In this document: positions 1 to 8,851 of the stretch, one piece after another
Position numbering within the stretch: the first letter of the stretch is position 1
Layout: every line of letters starts with the position of its first letter
Assembly: GCF_003946175.1 (NCBI RefSeq)
Contig: NZ_RHOK01000007.1
Coordinates: forward strand, 47,199-111,198
DNA from: Lacticaseibacillus suibinensis
GTDB lineage: Bacteria; Bacillota; Bacilli; Lactobacillales; Lactobacillaceae
Reading direction: 5' to 3'
Length of the DNA stretch: 64,000 bases
Position numbers and translations under genes: made by a program
The notes under the pieces: generated by a model
Seen by the model: the letters and a program-made list of their open reading frames with translations, nothing else
What the model was told of the DNA's origin: nothing
Database searches by the model: none

Positions 1-1005
1 TTTGGACGTCTGCTCAAGCTGGCCAATCACATCCCCCACCAAGCTGAGCACACGCAAAGGTTGCCCATCTTGCATGATGACCTTGTCGCCATAGGTGTAG
101 GTGACCAGATTCCGGGCCCGGAACATGACCGAGTCGCTAATCTCAAAAGTCGTGGATTCGACGGCAACATCAGCCGCCATCGCGTACCATTTCACCATGG
201 CATGGGTATCATGAGTATTTTCACTGCGATGCGAGTATTCGCCTGGCCCGGTAAACAAGCAGCGTGTCACCTTTAGCTGGCGCCCACCAATGCGCAGGCT
301 GTTGCACGCCGTATTCAAAACCGTATCATGCACCGTCAAATCGGTGATGTCATAGCCGGCAAGACAGTCGTCACCGGACTTGATGACACACTGCCCAATT
401 TCAATGGCCTGCGAGTGATGCAAATCAAAGCCATCATGGCCGCCCAGCACCGTCACGCCATTAATCTGAACGTCCTTGCACCGCGCAATCACATGCGCCC
501 AGTTCGCGGCGTTTTGAATGGTATAGCCCTTGAGCGTTAACCCTGAGACTCTGGCGAACACCATGCCCATGGGTCCACGAAACGATTCTTCACCAGCCGA
601 ATCAAACACATCCTGCCCATCAATGATGGCCCCTGGTTCGGCCTCAATCGTGATGGCGGTGGCATCGTACGCGGCAATCAGCGCATGAAAATAATACGGG
701 GGCAAATGCCAGGCTTGAATATAGTAGTCAGCGTGCAAATACGCGATATCTGGCTCCTCCCCAAAGGTCTGGTAATCAGCCAGGTTGGTGGACCCTTTAA
801 TCAGGGCACCGGTTTTGAGCAATAACCGCGTATTGCTGTACAGCCGAATACTGCCAATCACAAACCGCCCTGCTGGTACAACCACCGTACCACCGCCAAG
901 ATCACGGCACGCATCTAGCACTGCCTGAAAGGCCCTAGTTTGAACAGCCGCTGCGTCGGTTTTGACGCCATAATCAGTCACAAGTAGCTCTGCCATTTTC
1001 GTCAA
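1..1005 (-). CDS. GH28-like (polygalacturonase-fold) glycosidase, partial at window edge
   Basis: The reading frame stays open to base 1, so the C-terminus lies outside the window; 335 codons are visible. The N-terminus has the tetrapeptide-rich beta-helix entry of GH28 enzymes (GGGTVVVPAGRF near residue 38). Motifs resembling the GH28 catalytic signature follow: HDGFDLHH near residue 190, SGDDCLAG near 210 and LRIGG near 235, with acidic pairs in the expected order. There is no signal peptide, so it probably acts inside the cell on imported oligosaccharides, for example galacturonides. I chose the TTG at 1005 because an AGAGGTGAG ribosome site lies 5 nt upstream; the ATG at 996 would be too far. 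A sigma-54 promoter sits just upstream. Exact substrate is unknown. Confidence 0.7.
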   Translation of the reverse strand, partial: MTKMAELLVTDYGVKTDAAAVQTRAFQAVLDACRDLGGGTVVVPAGRFVIGSIRLYSNTRLLLKTGALIKGSTNLADYQTFGEEPDIAYLHADYYIQAWHLPPYYFHALIAAYDATAITIEAEPGAIIDGQDVFDSAGEESFRGPMGMVFARVSGLTLKGYTIQNAANWAHVIARCKDVQINGVTVLGGHDGFDLHHSQAIEIGQCVIKSGDDCLAGYDITDLTVHDTVLNTACNSLRIGGRQLKVTRCLFTGPGEYSHRSENTHDTHAMVKWYAMAADVAVESTTFEISDSVMFRARNLVTYTYGDKVIMQDGQPLRVLSLVGDVIGQLEQTSK

Positions 1006-1029
1006 CTTTGCTCACCTCTTATTTGTTAT

Positions 1030-1047
1030 ACGCAAAAAGCGTGCCAA
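1030..1047 (-). promoter_or_regulatory. sigma-54 (-24/-12) promoter of the GH28-like gene
   Basis: Read on the minus strand: TTGGCAC, five bases, TTGCGT. This matches the RpoN consensus TGGCAC-N5-TTGC, with GG and GC 10 bp apart. It lies about 25 bp before the TTG start of the GH28-like gene and is almost identical to the promoter before the GH88 gene. Confidence 0.8.
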
Positions 1048-1065
1048 TTTAAGGCGAATGCCAAC

Positions 1066-1096
1066 AAAAAGGCCGCTTCTGTGATAGCAAGCGGCC
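1066..1096 (-). terminator. Rho-independent terminator of the solute-binding protein gene
   Basis: GGCCGCTT (1071-1078) pairs with AAGCGGCC (1089-1096). On the minus strand the hairpin is followed by a T-run (AAAAA at 1066-1070). It separates the binding-protein gene from the GH28-like gene. Confidence 0.75.
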
Positions 1097-1131
1097 GAAC
1101 AGTTCAGTTGAAAGGTTGTTAAGGGCTTCTT

Positions 1132-1147
1132 TGTTTCACGTGAAACC
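1132..1147. other. parS-like ParB-binding site (15/16)
   Basis: TGTTTCACGTGAAACC differs from the perfect palindrome TGTTTCACGTGAAACA only in the last base. It lies between the stop codon of the binding-protein gene and its terminator. Confidence 0.65.
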
Positions 1148-1149
1148 AC

Positions 1150-2433
1150 TTAATTAGCTTTTAAAATCTTCTCCGTTTGTTGCTGCAACGCATCAAAGGC
1201 GGTTTTTCCTGCTGTCCCCTTCGTCACGGTGACATCCACGGTGTCCATCAGGTCATTGCGATAATCGCCGTAACCAGCAAACACGGTTGAGGCAAAGGCA
1301 TCATCTGCCGCCTCCCCTGCAGCCTTGAAGGTCGGATTGGCCTTCAGGTACTTTTGATAGGCCGCAGACGCCAGCCCGCTCCTAGTTACCGGCACATAAC
1401 CGGACTTAATGGCCCACTGAGCGGTGTTAGCCTGCTTGAGCAAGAACTTCTGGAAAGCCCACGCCCCAGCCTGTTGTTGCTTGGTCGCCCCTTTGAACAG
1501 CACGTTGTCATTGCCGTTCAGTGGCGCCGCGGTGGAGCCATTGGCGAAGCTTGGAATGATGGCAGTGCCCCAGTGCATGCTCTTTGGGGCTTCGCTTTGC
1601 ACCGAACCGATCGAACTGGAGCTGCCAATGCCGAACACGGTTTTACCCTGAGTGAAGGCCACGTCGAAGTAGTAATCGTTTCCGGCGGTCACGAGGTACC
1701 CCTCTTTGCGCATGTTCAAAATGGTATCGACAGCCTGCAGCGTCGTTGGTGCATTCAAGTTAGCCTTTTTCGCTGGCGTAATCAGCTGGTGGCCGGCTTG
1801 CTTCGCCATCCCTTCCAGCTGCACGTCGTAGGACTGATCCGTAGCAATCACGCCCAGGCCAGCGGCTTTGAGCTTCGGGCCCATGGCCTGCAGATCCGCC
1901 CAGGTCTTCGGCAAGGTCAGGTTATATTTGGTCATTAGGTCCTGATTGTAGAACAGCACCTGGGTGGAAACCGAGTATGGCAAGCCATAGTATTTGCCTT
2001 CGTACTTGCCGGCGGCGAGGAAGCTCGGAAAAATATCGGCTTTGGCGCTCGCCGAAAGTTTGTTAGCCCCGTCTAACATCTGACTATCCCAAGGAATCAA
2101 AAAGTCATTTTTCACATAGTCACCGATGTTGGTGTATGGCGCCTGCGCCATCACCGGCAGCGTTTTGGACTTCGCCGCTGCCATCAGCTTTTGCTGCAAG
2201 GCGTCATAGCTGCCTTGCGAGGTGGCCACGACCTTGTAGTCTTTTTGCGACTGATTGAATTCATCGATCAGCTTTTGCTGGGCCTTATCCCATGAGCCAG
2301 TCATGCGATGCCAGTACGTAATTTTCACTGGCGTGTCGGCTTTCGCCTGCTGCTTACCCCCGCAGCCAGCCAGCCCCACTGTCAACAATAACCCCAAAGC
2401 GAACGCCAGCCAGCGGCTTGTGCGTTTTTTCAT
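1150..2433 (-). CDS. Sugar ABC transporter substrate-binding lipoprotein (family 1)
   Basis: 427 aa. The N-terminus is a lipoprotein signal (KKR, hydrophobic stretch, lipobox LAGC with Cys at about residue 24), so the mature protein is tethered outside the membrane. The rest has the family 1 solute-binding pattern (KITYWHRMTGS, DEFNQSQKDYKVV, GLPYSVSTQVLFYNQDLMTKYNL), typical of glycerol-3-phosphate, maltose or oligosaccharide binders. No permease or ATPase is next to it here; the GH28-like gene downstream on the same strand suggests an oligosaccharide ligand, with partner permeases beyond the left edge. Ribosome site GGGAGGAAAA precedes the ATG. Ligand not determinable. Confidence 0.9.
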   Translation of the reverse strand: MKKRTSRWLAFALGLLLTVGLAGCGGKQQAKADTPVKITYWHRMTGSWDKAQQKLIDEFNQSQKDYKVVATSQGSYDALQQKLMAAAKSKTLPVMAQAPYTNIGDYVKNDFLIPWDSQMLDGANKLSASAKADIFPSFLAAGKYEGKYYGLPYSVSTQVLFYNQDLMTKYNLTLPKTWADLQAMGPKLKAAGLGVIATDQSYDVQLEGMAKQAGHQLITPAKKANLNAPTTLQAVDTILNMRKEGYLVTAGNDYYFDVAFTQGKTVFGIGSSSSIGSVQSEAPKSMHWGTAIIPSFANGSTAAPLNGNDNVLFKGATKQQQAGAWAFQKFLLKQANTAQWAIKSGYVPVTRSGLASAAYQKYLKANPTFKAAGEAADDAFASTVFAGYGDYRNDLMDTVDVTVTKGTAGKTAFDALQQQTEKILKAN

Positions 2434-2583
2434 TCTGTTTTCCTCCCATGCTGTCTATGATGTCTTGACACCCCATCATTATGCCAACTTTTGCAGGGAA
2501 AGGAAAGTGCTAAGCCCTATTTTCTGTAATTGGGAGCTGCGGCCGAGCCAACCGAAAGCGATTTCTTTACCGGCTAGTCGGTC

Positions 2584-2612
2584 TTGTGCCGCCCTGACGG
2601 CTAGTGTATTCT
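2584..2612 (+). promoter_or_regulatory. sigma-A promoter of the NUDIX gene
   Basis: TTGTGC, 17-bp spacer, TATTCT, ending 22 bp before the NUDIX start codon. Confidence 0.45.
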
Positions 2613-2634
2613 GAAAGCGAAAGGATGGTGCTTT

Positions 2635-3096
2635 ATGCCAGAAACATACGGCTACATCAAACGCATTCGCGGGCTCGTCGGGCACATGCCCTTGATTTTG
2701 AACTGCTCTGCTGGGGTGCTACTGAACGACAAGCGGGAGATTTTACTCAATCATCGCACCGACAACGGCACCTGGAGCTTGCCCGGCGGCTACATGGAAT
2801 ACGGCGAAACCTTTGCCCAGACGCTGATCCGCGAATACAAAGAAGACAGCGGCCTGGACGTCAAAATCGAGAGGCCGCTGTCGGTCTTCGATCAAGGCGA
2901 AACCGTCTATCCCAATGGCGATGTGTGCCAGACCATTGCGATGCTTTACCAGGTCGCACAAATCGGCGGCAGTTTTGCCGAAGCCGACGCCAACGAAACC
3001 ACGGAAGTGAAATTCTGGCCACTGGACGCCTTACCGCCGCTGCTTAATCAGCAAAACGCCGACATGATTGCTTACGCCGCCGCACACTGCGCATAG
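2635..3096 (+). CDS. NUDIX family hydrolase
   Basis: 153 aa, usual length for small NUDIX pyrophosphohydrolases that cleave nucleoside diphosphates linked to another group. The Nudix box starts at GGYMEYGE (about residue 50) and continues to REYKEDSGL. The catalytic REUxEExGU pattern is met except that the second metal-binding Glu is Asp (KEDSG), a conservative change that may alter metal use. The start follows AAAGGATGG. Monocistronic, with its own promoter and a terminator at 3144-3172. Substrate not predictable. Confidence 0.88.
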   Translation: MPETYGYIKRIRGLVGHMPLILNCSAGVLLNDKREILLNHRTDNGTWSLPGGYMEYGETFAQTLIREYKEDSGLDVKIERPLSVFDQGETVYPNGDVCQTIAMLYQVAQIGGSFAEADANETTEVKFWPLDALPPLLNQQNADMIAYAAAHCA

Positions 3097-3143
3097 GACA
3101 TGCTAGCGGCCCTCACCGCATGAGTAGAACCCTGGAATCAAAC

Positions 3144-3172
3144 AAGCCGCATCGACGCCGATGCGGCTTTTG
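3144..3172 (+). terminator. Terminator after the NUDIX gene
   Basis: AAGCCGCATC (3144-3153) pairs with GATGCGGCTT (3160-3169), followed by TTTTG. It may also serve the converging VIT operon. Confidence 0.7.
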
Positions 3173-3183
3173 CTTGCATAAAA

Positions 3184-3882
3184 TCACATCAGCTGCCCGA
3201 TGGCGTAGTGAATGATCATGGTGATAATACCGACAATGATGTTGCGGATCATCGCGGTTTTCACCAGCCCGTCGCCGAATTTGGCCGCCAGATAACCAGT
3301 TAACGACACCGACAGTAGCACCGCAACAATCGTCCCTGGCCACTGCCAGCCCACTGGGAGCACCGTCATCGCGAACAGCGGGAAAATGCCGCCACTGGCC
3401 GCCGACACCAGCGATGAAAACGCCGCATACCACGGGTTCATGTAGTGGCCTTTTTTCAAGGCGAACTTGACCCGAATCACCGTGCCTAGCGCATCTTCTG
3501 CCAGCAGCTGATCGGCGATTTGACCCGCTGTCGCTGCTGTCACACCGCGCGCGACATAATAGTCGATCACCGCTTGGCGTTCGCCAGCCCAATCGGTTTT
3601 GAGCAGCTCAGATTCCTGCGCGACCACAGCCTGCTCCGTGTCTTTTTGGGAGCTGACACTGGCATACTCACCACTGGCCATGGAAAACGCGCACGCCAGC
3701 AGATCCGACAAGCCCGCGATAAAAATCGTGAACTGATTGGTCGTGGCTGCCGCGACAGAAAACAGCACCCCGACCACCGTCAAAATGCCGTCATTGGCCC
3801 CGAGTACCCCGGCGCGCAAGGTGTTGGCGCGCTCGGCCATGGTCTGCTGGGTTTTGGTTTTTGGTTTCACGATTGCTTTCAT
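3184..3882 (-). CDS. VIT1/CCC1-family membrane protein (second gene of pair)
   Basis: About 232 aa. It carries the VIT/CCC1 hallmarks: LRAGVLGANDGILTVVGV near the N-terminus, then FSMASGEYASVSSQKD, and three hydrophobic C-terminal segments. The family moves Fe(II) or Mn(II) out of the cytosol. In lactobacilli such genes are commonly paired, as here with the gene 45 bp upstream. The ATG at 3882 was preferred; a GTG at 3888 is an alternative and the ribosome site is weak for both. Closeness to mntH and a Mn-type ABC importer hints at manganese or iron homeostasis, which is inference. Confidence 0.88.
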   Translation of the reverse strand: MKAIVKPKTKTQQTMAERANTLRAGVLGANDGILTVVGVLFSVAAATTNQFTIFIAGLSDLLACAFSMASGEYASVSSQKDTEQAVVAQESELLKTDWAGERQAVIDYYVARGVTAATAGQIADQLLAEDALGTVIRVKFALKKGHYMNPWYAAFSSLVSAASGGIFPLFAMTVLPVGWQWPGTIVAVLLSVSLTGYLAAKFGDGLVKTAMIRNIIVGIITMIIHYAIGQLM

Positions 3883-3927
3883 GCTCACCGCCGCTTTCTG
3901 CTAAAAATGCCGACCAACCATTAGCGC

Positions 3928-4596
3928 TTAATACGCGAATAACGTCCCAATGCCGTAAGTCACTGCCATGGTCAACACGCCAGCGACCACATTGCGGCCC
4001 ATGGCCTTCCCGCGGTTGGCATGGCCCAAAGCCGCCGCGGTGTAGCCCGTCAAGGACAAGGCAATCATCACCGCAATGACGGTCGCGATGACTTTAATGG
4101 CTGGTGGAAACACCGAGATGGCGACCAGGGGCAAAATCGAGCCGGTCGGAAAAGAAATCATGGAAGCTAGGGCGGCCGCGACGGCGCTGGCTTTTTCGTT
4201 GAGATCAAAGCCGTAGCGTTCACGCACTGCAATGTTCAACGCGTCGCGAGTGAGCATCTCATGCGTGGCTTGCTTGGCGAGGGCAGGTGAAATGCCGGTT
4301 TGCTCGTACTTGTGCTGGATAAAGTCAAACTCACCTTGGTAATCGTTATCCAGCGCGCGACTTTCCCGCGCAATCGCCTGGCGCTGGCCGTCCCGTTCGC
4401 TGTTGACCGAGACATATTCTCCCATCGCCATCGACACCGTGCCGGCGAGCATGCCTGACAACCCGGAAAGTAAAATCGCATAGCTGTTGCTCGTGGCGCC
4501 GGCCACCCCAATGACAATCCCGGCCACCGACAAAATACCGTCATTGGCCCCCATCACGCTTGCCCGCATGACGTTCACTTTTTCTGCAAGTTTCAT
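3928..4596 (-). CDS. VIT1/CCC1-family membrane protein (first gene of pair)
   Basis: 222 aa from the ATG at 4596, which follows GCGAGGG by 7 nt; the open frame extends further upstream but without a ribosome site. VRMRASVMGANDG-type opening (MRASVMGANDGILSVAGI), then VSMAMGEYVSVNSERD and C-terminal membrane helices give the VIT family. It resembles its downstream partner along the whole length, consistent with an ancient tandem duplication and possibly a heteromer. Expected role: divalent metal efflux across the cytoplasmic membrane. Confidence 0.88.
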   Translation of the reverse strand: MKLAEKVNVMRASVMGANDGILSVAGIVIGVAGATSNSYAILLSGLSGMLAGTVSMAMGEYVSVNSERDGQRQAIARESRALDNDYQGEFDFIQHKYEQTGISPALAKQATHEMLTRDALNIAVRERYGFDLNEKASAVAAALASMISFPTGSILPLVAISVFPPAIKVIATVIAVMIALSLTGYTAAALGHANRGKAMGRNVVAGVLTMAVTYGIGTLFAY

Positions 4597-4640
4597 GCTT
4601 TTCCCTCGCTTTTTGGAACCACTCCAATGTAACAAAATCG

Positions 4641-4669
4641 ATTGTAGTCCGCGCCTGGCGACATGTAAA
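4641..4669 (-). promoter_or_regulatory. sigma-A promoter of the VIT pair
   Basis: On the minus strand TTTACA, 17-bp spacer, TACAAT, ending 44 bp before the ATG at 4596. Confidence 0.6.
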
Positions 4670-4935
4670 CCACCCGGAAAAATTTATTTCGTTGTTCCTA
4701 ACTTTTTGTGAGTTTAAAAATGATTGGCGGCCCGGTCAAGCAAAAGTCCTCGGCGCTTAGACTTTGCCATTTTCACGTTACGTCCGCTTAACGGATTGGC
4801 ACCACGGCTGAAAGCGCCTTTAATCAGGCGTTATTTTCCCATGCAACCGACCCAAATCACCTTTTTCGCTCGGGCCTCGATGACTTTTTTCCTTTTCGGC
4901 ACCTACCCTTGCAGTCAGTAATTCCTCGTTATTTT
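4670..4935. other. Intergenic stretch between VIT pair and mntH
   Basis: No convincing gene. It holds a short hairpin CGCCT-TTAATC-AGGCG followed by TTATTTT near 4815-4840 that could stop plus-strand transcription. I looked for a Mn-sensing yybP-ykoY riboswitch and could not recognise its conserved loops. Confidence 0.3.
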
Positions 4936-4937
4936 TG

Positions 4938-4951
4938 TTAGGCAACACTAA
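4938..4951. promoter_or_regulatory. Putative MntR operator before mntH
   Basis: TTAGGCAACACTAA is an interrupted palindrome (TTAG-N6-CTAA) just upstream of the mntH -35 element. It shares the TTAG/CTAA half-sites with the box at 26998-27013 before the Mn-type ABC operon. Confidence 0.5.
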
Positions 4952-4959
4952 ATAAAATA

Positions 4960-4987
4960 TTTACATCCCTTTTCAGGGGCGTATACT
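4960..4987 (+). promoter_or_regulatory. sigma-A promoter of mntH
   Basis: TTTACA, 16-bp spacer, TATACT, immediately downstream of the putative MntR box. Confidence 0.6.
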
Positions 4988-5016
4988 GAAGGTGATTTCA
5001 GAAAGGATTGATTGAG

Positions 5017-6675
5017 TTGAAGGAGACAAACAGCGCGCCTAAATCGCGCAAGTTGATTGCTTACGCCAACGGCCCCTCACTGGAGGAAATCAACGGGACT
5101 GTGGAGGTGCCTAAGGGCAAAGGGTTTTGGCGCACGTTACTGGCTTATTCAGGTCCCGGGGCTTTGGTCGCCGTCGGTTACATGGATCCAGGTAACTGGT
5201 CAACCAGTATCACCGGCGGGCAAAACTTCGGGTACCTCCTCATTTCCATCATTTTGATTTCAAGTTTAATTGCCATGCTCCTGCAAAACATGGCGGCTAA
5301 ACTTGGCATCGTAAGTCGCATGGATTTGGCGCAGGCCATTCGCGCTCGCACTAGCAAAAGCTTGGGCATCGTCCTTTGGATTATGACTGAGTTGGCCATT
5401 ATGGCGACCGATATTGCCGAAGTCATCGGCGCCGCCATTGCCTTGTACTTATTATTTGGCATTCCGCTGGTGATCGACGTGTTCATCACCGTCTTTGATG
5501 TCTTGCTATTATTACTGCTAACGCGCATCGGTTTTCGGAAAATCGAAGCGATTGTTGTAACTCTGATCATGGTCATTTTGCTGGTCTTTGTTTATCAGGT
5601 GGCCTTGAGCCGGCCTGATTGGCTCAGCGTGATCAAAGGCCTGGTGCCCTCGGCTGGCGCCATTGCTTCCCATCCGGTGGTCAATGGCATGTCACCGCTG
5701 AACGGGGCGCTAGGCATTATCGGCGCCACCGTCATGCCACATAACCTTTACCTGCACTCAGCGATTTCCCAGACGCGGAAAATTAACCATGATGATGAGG
5801 ATGAAGTCGCCACTGCCGTTCGTTTCAGCCAGTGGGATTCCAACATTCAGTTATCGGTCGCTTTTGTCGTCAACTCCCTGCTGCTGATCATGGGGGTCGC
5901 GGTGTTCAAAAGCGGCGCCGTGAAGGATCCGTCCTTCTTCGGCTTGTACCAAGCCCTTTCCGATAGTTCCGTGCTCAGCAATGGCATTTTGATTGCCGTG
6001 GCGAAATCCGGTGCGTTGTCCGCCTTGTTCGCCATTGCGCTGCTGGCCTCCGGGCAAAATTCCACCATCACCGGGACCTTAACCGGGCAGGTGATTATGG
6101 AAGGCTTCATTCACATGAAGATGCCGCTGTGGGCCCGGCGCCTGGTCACCCGGCTGATCTCGGTAATCCCGGTACTGGTCTGTGTGTGGATGACGCGCAA
6201 CCTGTCAGCGGTGGATGAACACGAGGCGCTGAATACCTTGATGAATAACTCACAGGTGTTCCTGGCCTTCGCCTTGCCATTTTCCATGTTGCCGCTGCTG
6301 ATGATGACCGATAGCGCCGCCGAAATGGGTAGCCGCTTCAAGAACTCGCTGTGGGTCAAAATCTGCGGCTGGATTTCCGTGCTGGGCCTCACCTTCTTGA
6401 ATATGCTGAACCTGCCTGATTCTTACGCCGGCTTCCTCGGCGCGCACGCCTCAGCAAGTGAAATCAACACGGCACATGTCTTAGCCTACATTTCGATTGG
6501 CTTGATTGTGCTGCTGCTTGGTTGGTGCGTCACCGATCTTTACCGTGGCAACAAGAAGCTGCTGGCCGCCGGCATGGGCCGCGATCAGCTATTAGCCGCC
6601 GGCAAATCAGCCGACACCATGATCAACGCCGAACGGGCCAAAGAAACCGCTGAAGACAAGCACACTGAAGCCTAA
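5017..6675 (+). CDS. mntH: Nramp-family Mn(II)/H+ symporter MntH
   Basis: About 552 aa. The Nramp signatures are present: the metal-binding DPGN in [13 protein letters not shown] near residue 55 and [10 protein letters not shown] near residue 240, within about 11 hydrophobic helices. Nramp proteins couple proton entry to Mn(II), sometimes Fe(II), import. The hydrophilic C-terminal tail of about 40 residues is longer than in E. coli MntH. I chose the TTG at 5017, 9 nt after AAAGGA; the TTG at 5008 touches the ribosome site. It is followed 14 bp later by a uspA-type gene, likely cotranscribed, and preceded by a putative MntR operator. Confidence 0.93.
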   Translation: MKETNSAPKSRKLIAYANGPSLEEINGTVEVPKGKGFWRTLLAYSGPGALVAVGYMDPGNWSTSITGGQNFGYLLISIILISSLIAMLLQNMAAKLGIVSRMDLAQAIRARTSKSLGIVLWIMTELAIMATDIAEVIGAAIALYLLFGIPLVIDVFITVFDVLLLLLLTRIGFRKIEAIVVTLIMVILLVFVYQVALSRPDWLSVIKGLVPSAGAIASHPVVNGMSPLNGALGIIGATVMPHNLYLHSAISQTRKINHDDEDEVATAVRFSQWDSNIQLSVAFVVNSLLLIMGVAVFKSGAVKDPSFFGLYQALSDSSVLSNGILIAVAKSGALSALFAIALLASGQNSTITGTLTGQVIMEGFIHMKMPLWARRLVTRLISVIPVLVCVWMTRNLSAVDEHEALNTLMNNSQVFLAFALPFSMLPLLMMTDSAAEMGSRFKNSLWVKICGWISVLGLTFLNMLNLPDSYAGFLGAHASASEINTAHVLAYISIGLIVLLLGWCVTDLYRGNKKLLAAGMGRDQLLAAGKSADTMINAERAKETAEDKHTEA

Positions 6676-6689
6676 GGAGGAGACAGAAT

Positions 6690-7127
6690 ATGGCACAAGA
6701 TGATTTCAAACACATTCTCGTGGGGGTGGATGATTCCCCCGACGCCCTAGCCGCCTTCCAGTATGCGATTCACCGTGCCAAGGCGGATCAAGCTGAACTC
6801 ATCATTGCTTCCATTCTCGAAAGCGATGAAATGAACGTTTACCAGGCCTTATCGAAAGATTATGTGCATGGTGAGCGGGCCGATTTAGAGCAGCACCTCA
6901 GCGAATACGTCAAGCTCGCCGAAAAAGCCGGTATCGCTAAGGTCCGCGCCGTCATCGGCGAAGGCGACCCTGGCGAAACGATTGTGAAGACGCTCATCCC
7001 TAAGTATCAGCCTGACCTCTTGGTGATCGGTGCCTCGGCCAAAACCGGCTTAGCGAAGCACTTTGGCAGCCAGGCCGCTTACATGGCCAAGCATGCCCCG
7101 ATTTCGGTGCTGGTCGTGCGCGAGTAG
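6690..7127 (+). CDS. Universal stress protein UspA family
   Basis: 145 aa, single-domain Usp. ILVGVDDSPDALAAFQYA opens the fold; the nucleotide loop G-2X-G-9X-G(S/T) is visible as GASAKTG followed by GSQAAYM near residue 112, so it belongs to the ATP-binding class. It sits 14 bp after mntH behind a strong AAGGAGGAG site, an arrangement common in lactobacilli, suggesting a stress role tied to metal import. A bidirectional terminator follows. Confidence 0.92.
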   Translation: MAQDDFKHILVGVDDSPDALAAFQYAIHRAKADQAELIIASILESDEMNVYQALSKDYVHGERADLEQHLSEYVKLAEKAGIAKVRAVIGEGDPGETIVKTLIPKYQPDLLVIGASAKTGLAKHFGSQAAYMAKHAPISVLVVRE

Positions 7128-7157
7128 GCGATATTTCCCGGAAAATATTGAGCAGAC

Positions 7158-7195
7158 AAAGAATCCCTGCAGCCGCTTGGCTACAGGGATTCTTT
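7158..7195. terminator. Bidirectional terminator between uspA-type gene and PTS operon
   Basis: AAAGAATCCCTG (7158-7169) pairs with CAGGGATTCTTT (7184-7195), flanked by A and T tracts on both sides of converging genes. Confidence 0.8.
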
Positions 7196-7234
7196 GCGTT
7201 CACCATCTATGTTCACTGACTCAGACTGTCAAAC

Positions 7235-8059
7235 TTAGGCCCCGGTAATGCCCAGAAAGGTTAAGGCAAAACCTAGGACAACGACGCCGAGCAAAACTTT
7301 AACTGGGCTGACGTTCTTGCGTAGCAGGACAAAGCACCCCACTGCCAGCAGCAACGGCAGCATGTTCGGCAAGATTTGGTCGAGCACTTTTTGCAGTTCG
7401 AAGACCGTGCCGTTGATCTTCGTCTTGAAAATAACTGGCACTTTGACCAAGGTGGCAATCATGCCGCCGACAACGGTGACCCCGACAATGGAAGCGGCCT
7501 TGGTGAACATCGCCATCACGCCATTTTCCACGGCCTTTTGAATGTACTTGGTCCCCAGTTTGTACCCGAACTTCTGGCCGTAGTACCGGACCAACAAGTT
7601 AGGAATTAGGGCAATCAGCGGCAAGGCCGCCACAATCAGGTTCCCTTGCTTGGCAAAGGAAATCGCAATCCCCATGATGATCAAAGCCCAAACACCGGAG
7701 AAGAAGGTATCACCAATCCCGGCCATTGGACCCATAAGCCCAATCTTCATCCCGGAAATCCCGGCGGTATCAAAGGTGCCCTTAGGTGCCTTCGCATTTT
7801 CTTCTTCCATGGAAAGGGCTAACCCTGACACCATGCCGTTCATGTTCGGCGTGATGTTGTAGAATTCCATGTTCCGCTTCATCGCTTCCCAGAACTGATC
7901 ATCATCTTTGTAAATTTCGCGGTAGATTGGCGCGTGAACCCAGTCCCAAGCTACCCCTTGCTGCCGGGTGTAGGACATGTTGAAGCCCAGGAACATGTTG
8001 CGCCAGAACATGCGCTTCGTTAACTTTTTATCTTGCGCAGTCATTTCAATTTTAGTCAT
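7235..8059 (-). CDS. PTS mannose/fructose/sorbose-family EIID component
   Basis: 274 aa from the ATG at 8059, which has GGAGGA 8 nt upstream; the longer frame is not translated as it would read through the EIIC gene. Family features are KRMFWRNMFLGFNMSYTRQQG, the EFYNITPNMNGMVSGLALSMEE region and GLMGPMAGIGD, then C-terminal helices. EIID works with EIIC as the membrane channel. It overlaps EIIC by 8 bp (operon EIIB-EIIC-EIID). The EIIA is encoded 15 kb away at 24.3 kb, in another sigma-54-controlled operon. Confidence 0.93.
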   Translation of the reverse strand: MTKIEMTAQDKKLTKRMFWRNMFLGFNMSYTRQQGVAWDWVHAPIYREIYKDDDQFWEAMKRNMEFYNITPNMNGMVSGLALSMEEENAKAPKGTFDTAGISGMKIGLMGPMAGIGDTFFSGVWALIIMGIAISFAKQGNLIVAALPLIALIPNLLVRYYGQKFGYKLGTKYIQKAVENGVMAMFTKAASIVGVTVVGGMIATLVKVPVIFKTKINGTVFELQKVLDQILPNMLPLLLAVGCFVLLRKNVSPVKVLLGVVVLGFALTFLGITGA

Positions 8060-8849
8060 TGAAGAAGTCCTCCTCATCATTACCTGTTGATGCGGCTGTT
8101 TTTGCTTGCTTGACCTCGTTAATATGCCGGTCAATGAAGAACATCATCAGCCCAAAGACGACACCGAAAATGGACACCGCCATGATTGGCAATTGCAGGT
8201 ACGCCGCCATGGCAAACCCGGCGATAAAGAATGGCAGGAATTCAATGTTCCAAACGAACTTGAGCAGCATCCCCATCCCAACGGCTGGCAGCATGCCCGC
8301 GGCCACCGTCAAACCGGTCAGGAAAGGCTTTGGAATGGCGTTAACAAAAGCATTGATGCCTTTGGTCCCGAGCAAAATGGCAACGAAGGCCAAGGCGAAG
8401 TAGGCAAGCAGGTAAACCGCGATCTGCAACCACCAGAGGCGATTGAACTTCTTCAGGTTGCGCTGATCGATGTAGCGGTCAAAGACTTCAACGTTAGCGG
8501 TGAACCAGAATTTCAGCAGGTTCCAAACAATCACCGCCAACATGGAGATTGGCACTGCCAGGGCGACGGCAACGGCAGGCTTTTGGTTCAAAATCAAGGC
8601 GAAAGCCACCCCGAGCACGCCCCCAACGGCGGTATCTTGTGGCAGCACCGCGCCGATTTGCATGACCCCATAAAAGGCTAATTCAACGGCGGCGCCTAAA
8701 ATCAACGCTTGCGATGGGCTCTTGCCAAGCACCAAAGCCAAAACGATATAAGAGAAAAATGGCATTAACTGTAAGAATGAACCATAAGCGTTGAGCCATT
8801 TGCTGAAGGCCAGCACCAGCCCAACCACAACTGCTTGATAAAGTAACAT
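8052..8849 (-). CDS. PTS mannose/fructose/sorbose-family EIIC component
   Basis: 265 aa with repeated hydrophobic helices. The family segment SQALILGAAVELAFYGVMQIGAVLPQD and the double glycine-rich VGGVLGVAFALIL stretch identify mannose-family EIIC. It forms the sugar channel with EIID. The start lies 2 bp after the EIIB stop. Related GAG-type and sorbose-type PTSs import amino sugars, ketoses or unsaturated disaccharides; the nearby uronyl hydrolase favours an uronic-acid-containing disaccharide, which is inference. Confidence 0.93.
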   Translation of the reverse strand: MLLYQAVVVGLVLAFSKWLNAYGSFLQLMPFFSYIVLALVLGKSPSQALILGAAVELAFYGVMQIGAVLPQDTAVGGVLGVAFALILNQKPAVAVALAVPISMLAVIVWNLLKFWFTANVEVFDRYIDQRNLKKFNRLWWLQIAVYLLAYFALAFVAILLGTKGINAFVNAIPKPFLTGLTVAAGMLPAVGMGMLLKFVWNIEFLPFFIAGFAMAAYLQLPIMAVSIFGVVFGLMMFFIDRHINEVKQAKTAASTGNDEEDFFND

Positions 8850-8851
8850 AA

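Noticed and set aside
1354..1938. 194-codon open frame on the plus strand
   Set aside because: Lies antisense inside the solute-binding protein gene; no ribosome site and no recognisable protein features.
2470..2486. TTGGCAT on the minus strand before the solute-binding protein gene
   Set aside because: No GC at the -12 position, so not a sigma-54 promoter.
4670..5016. Manganese riboswitch (yybP-ykoY) upstream of mntH
   Set aside because: The conserved loop sequences were not found; only an ordinary promoter and a palindromic box are visible.
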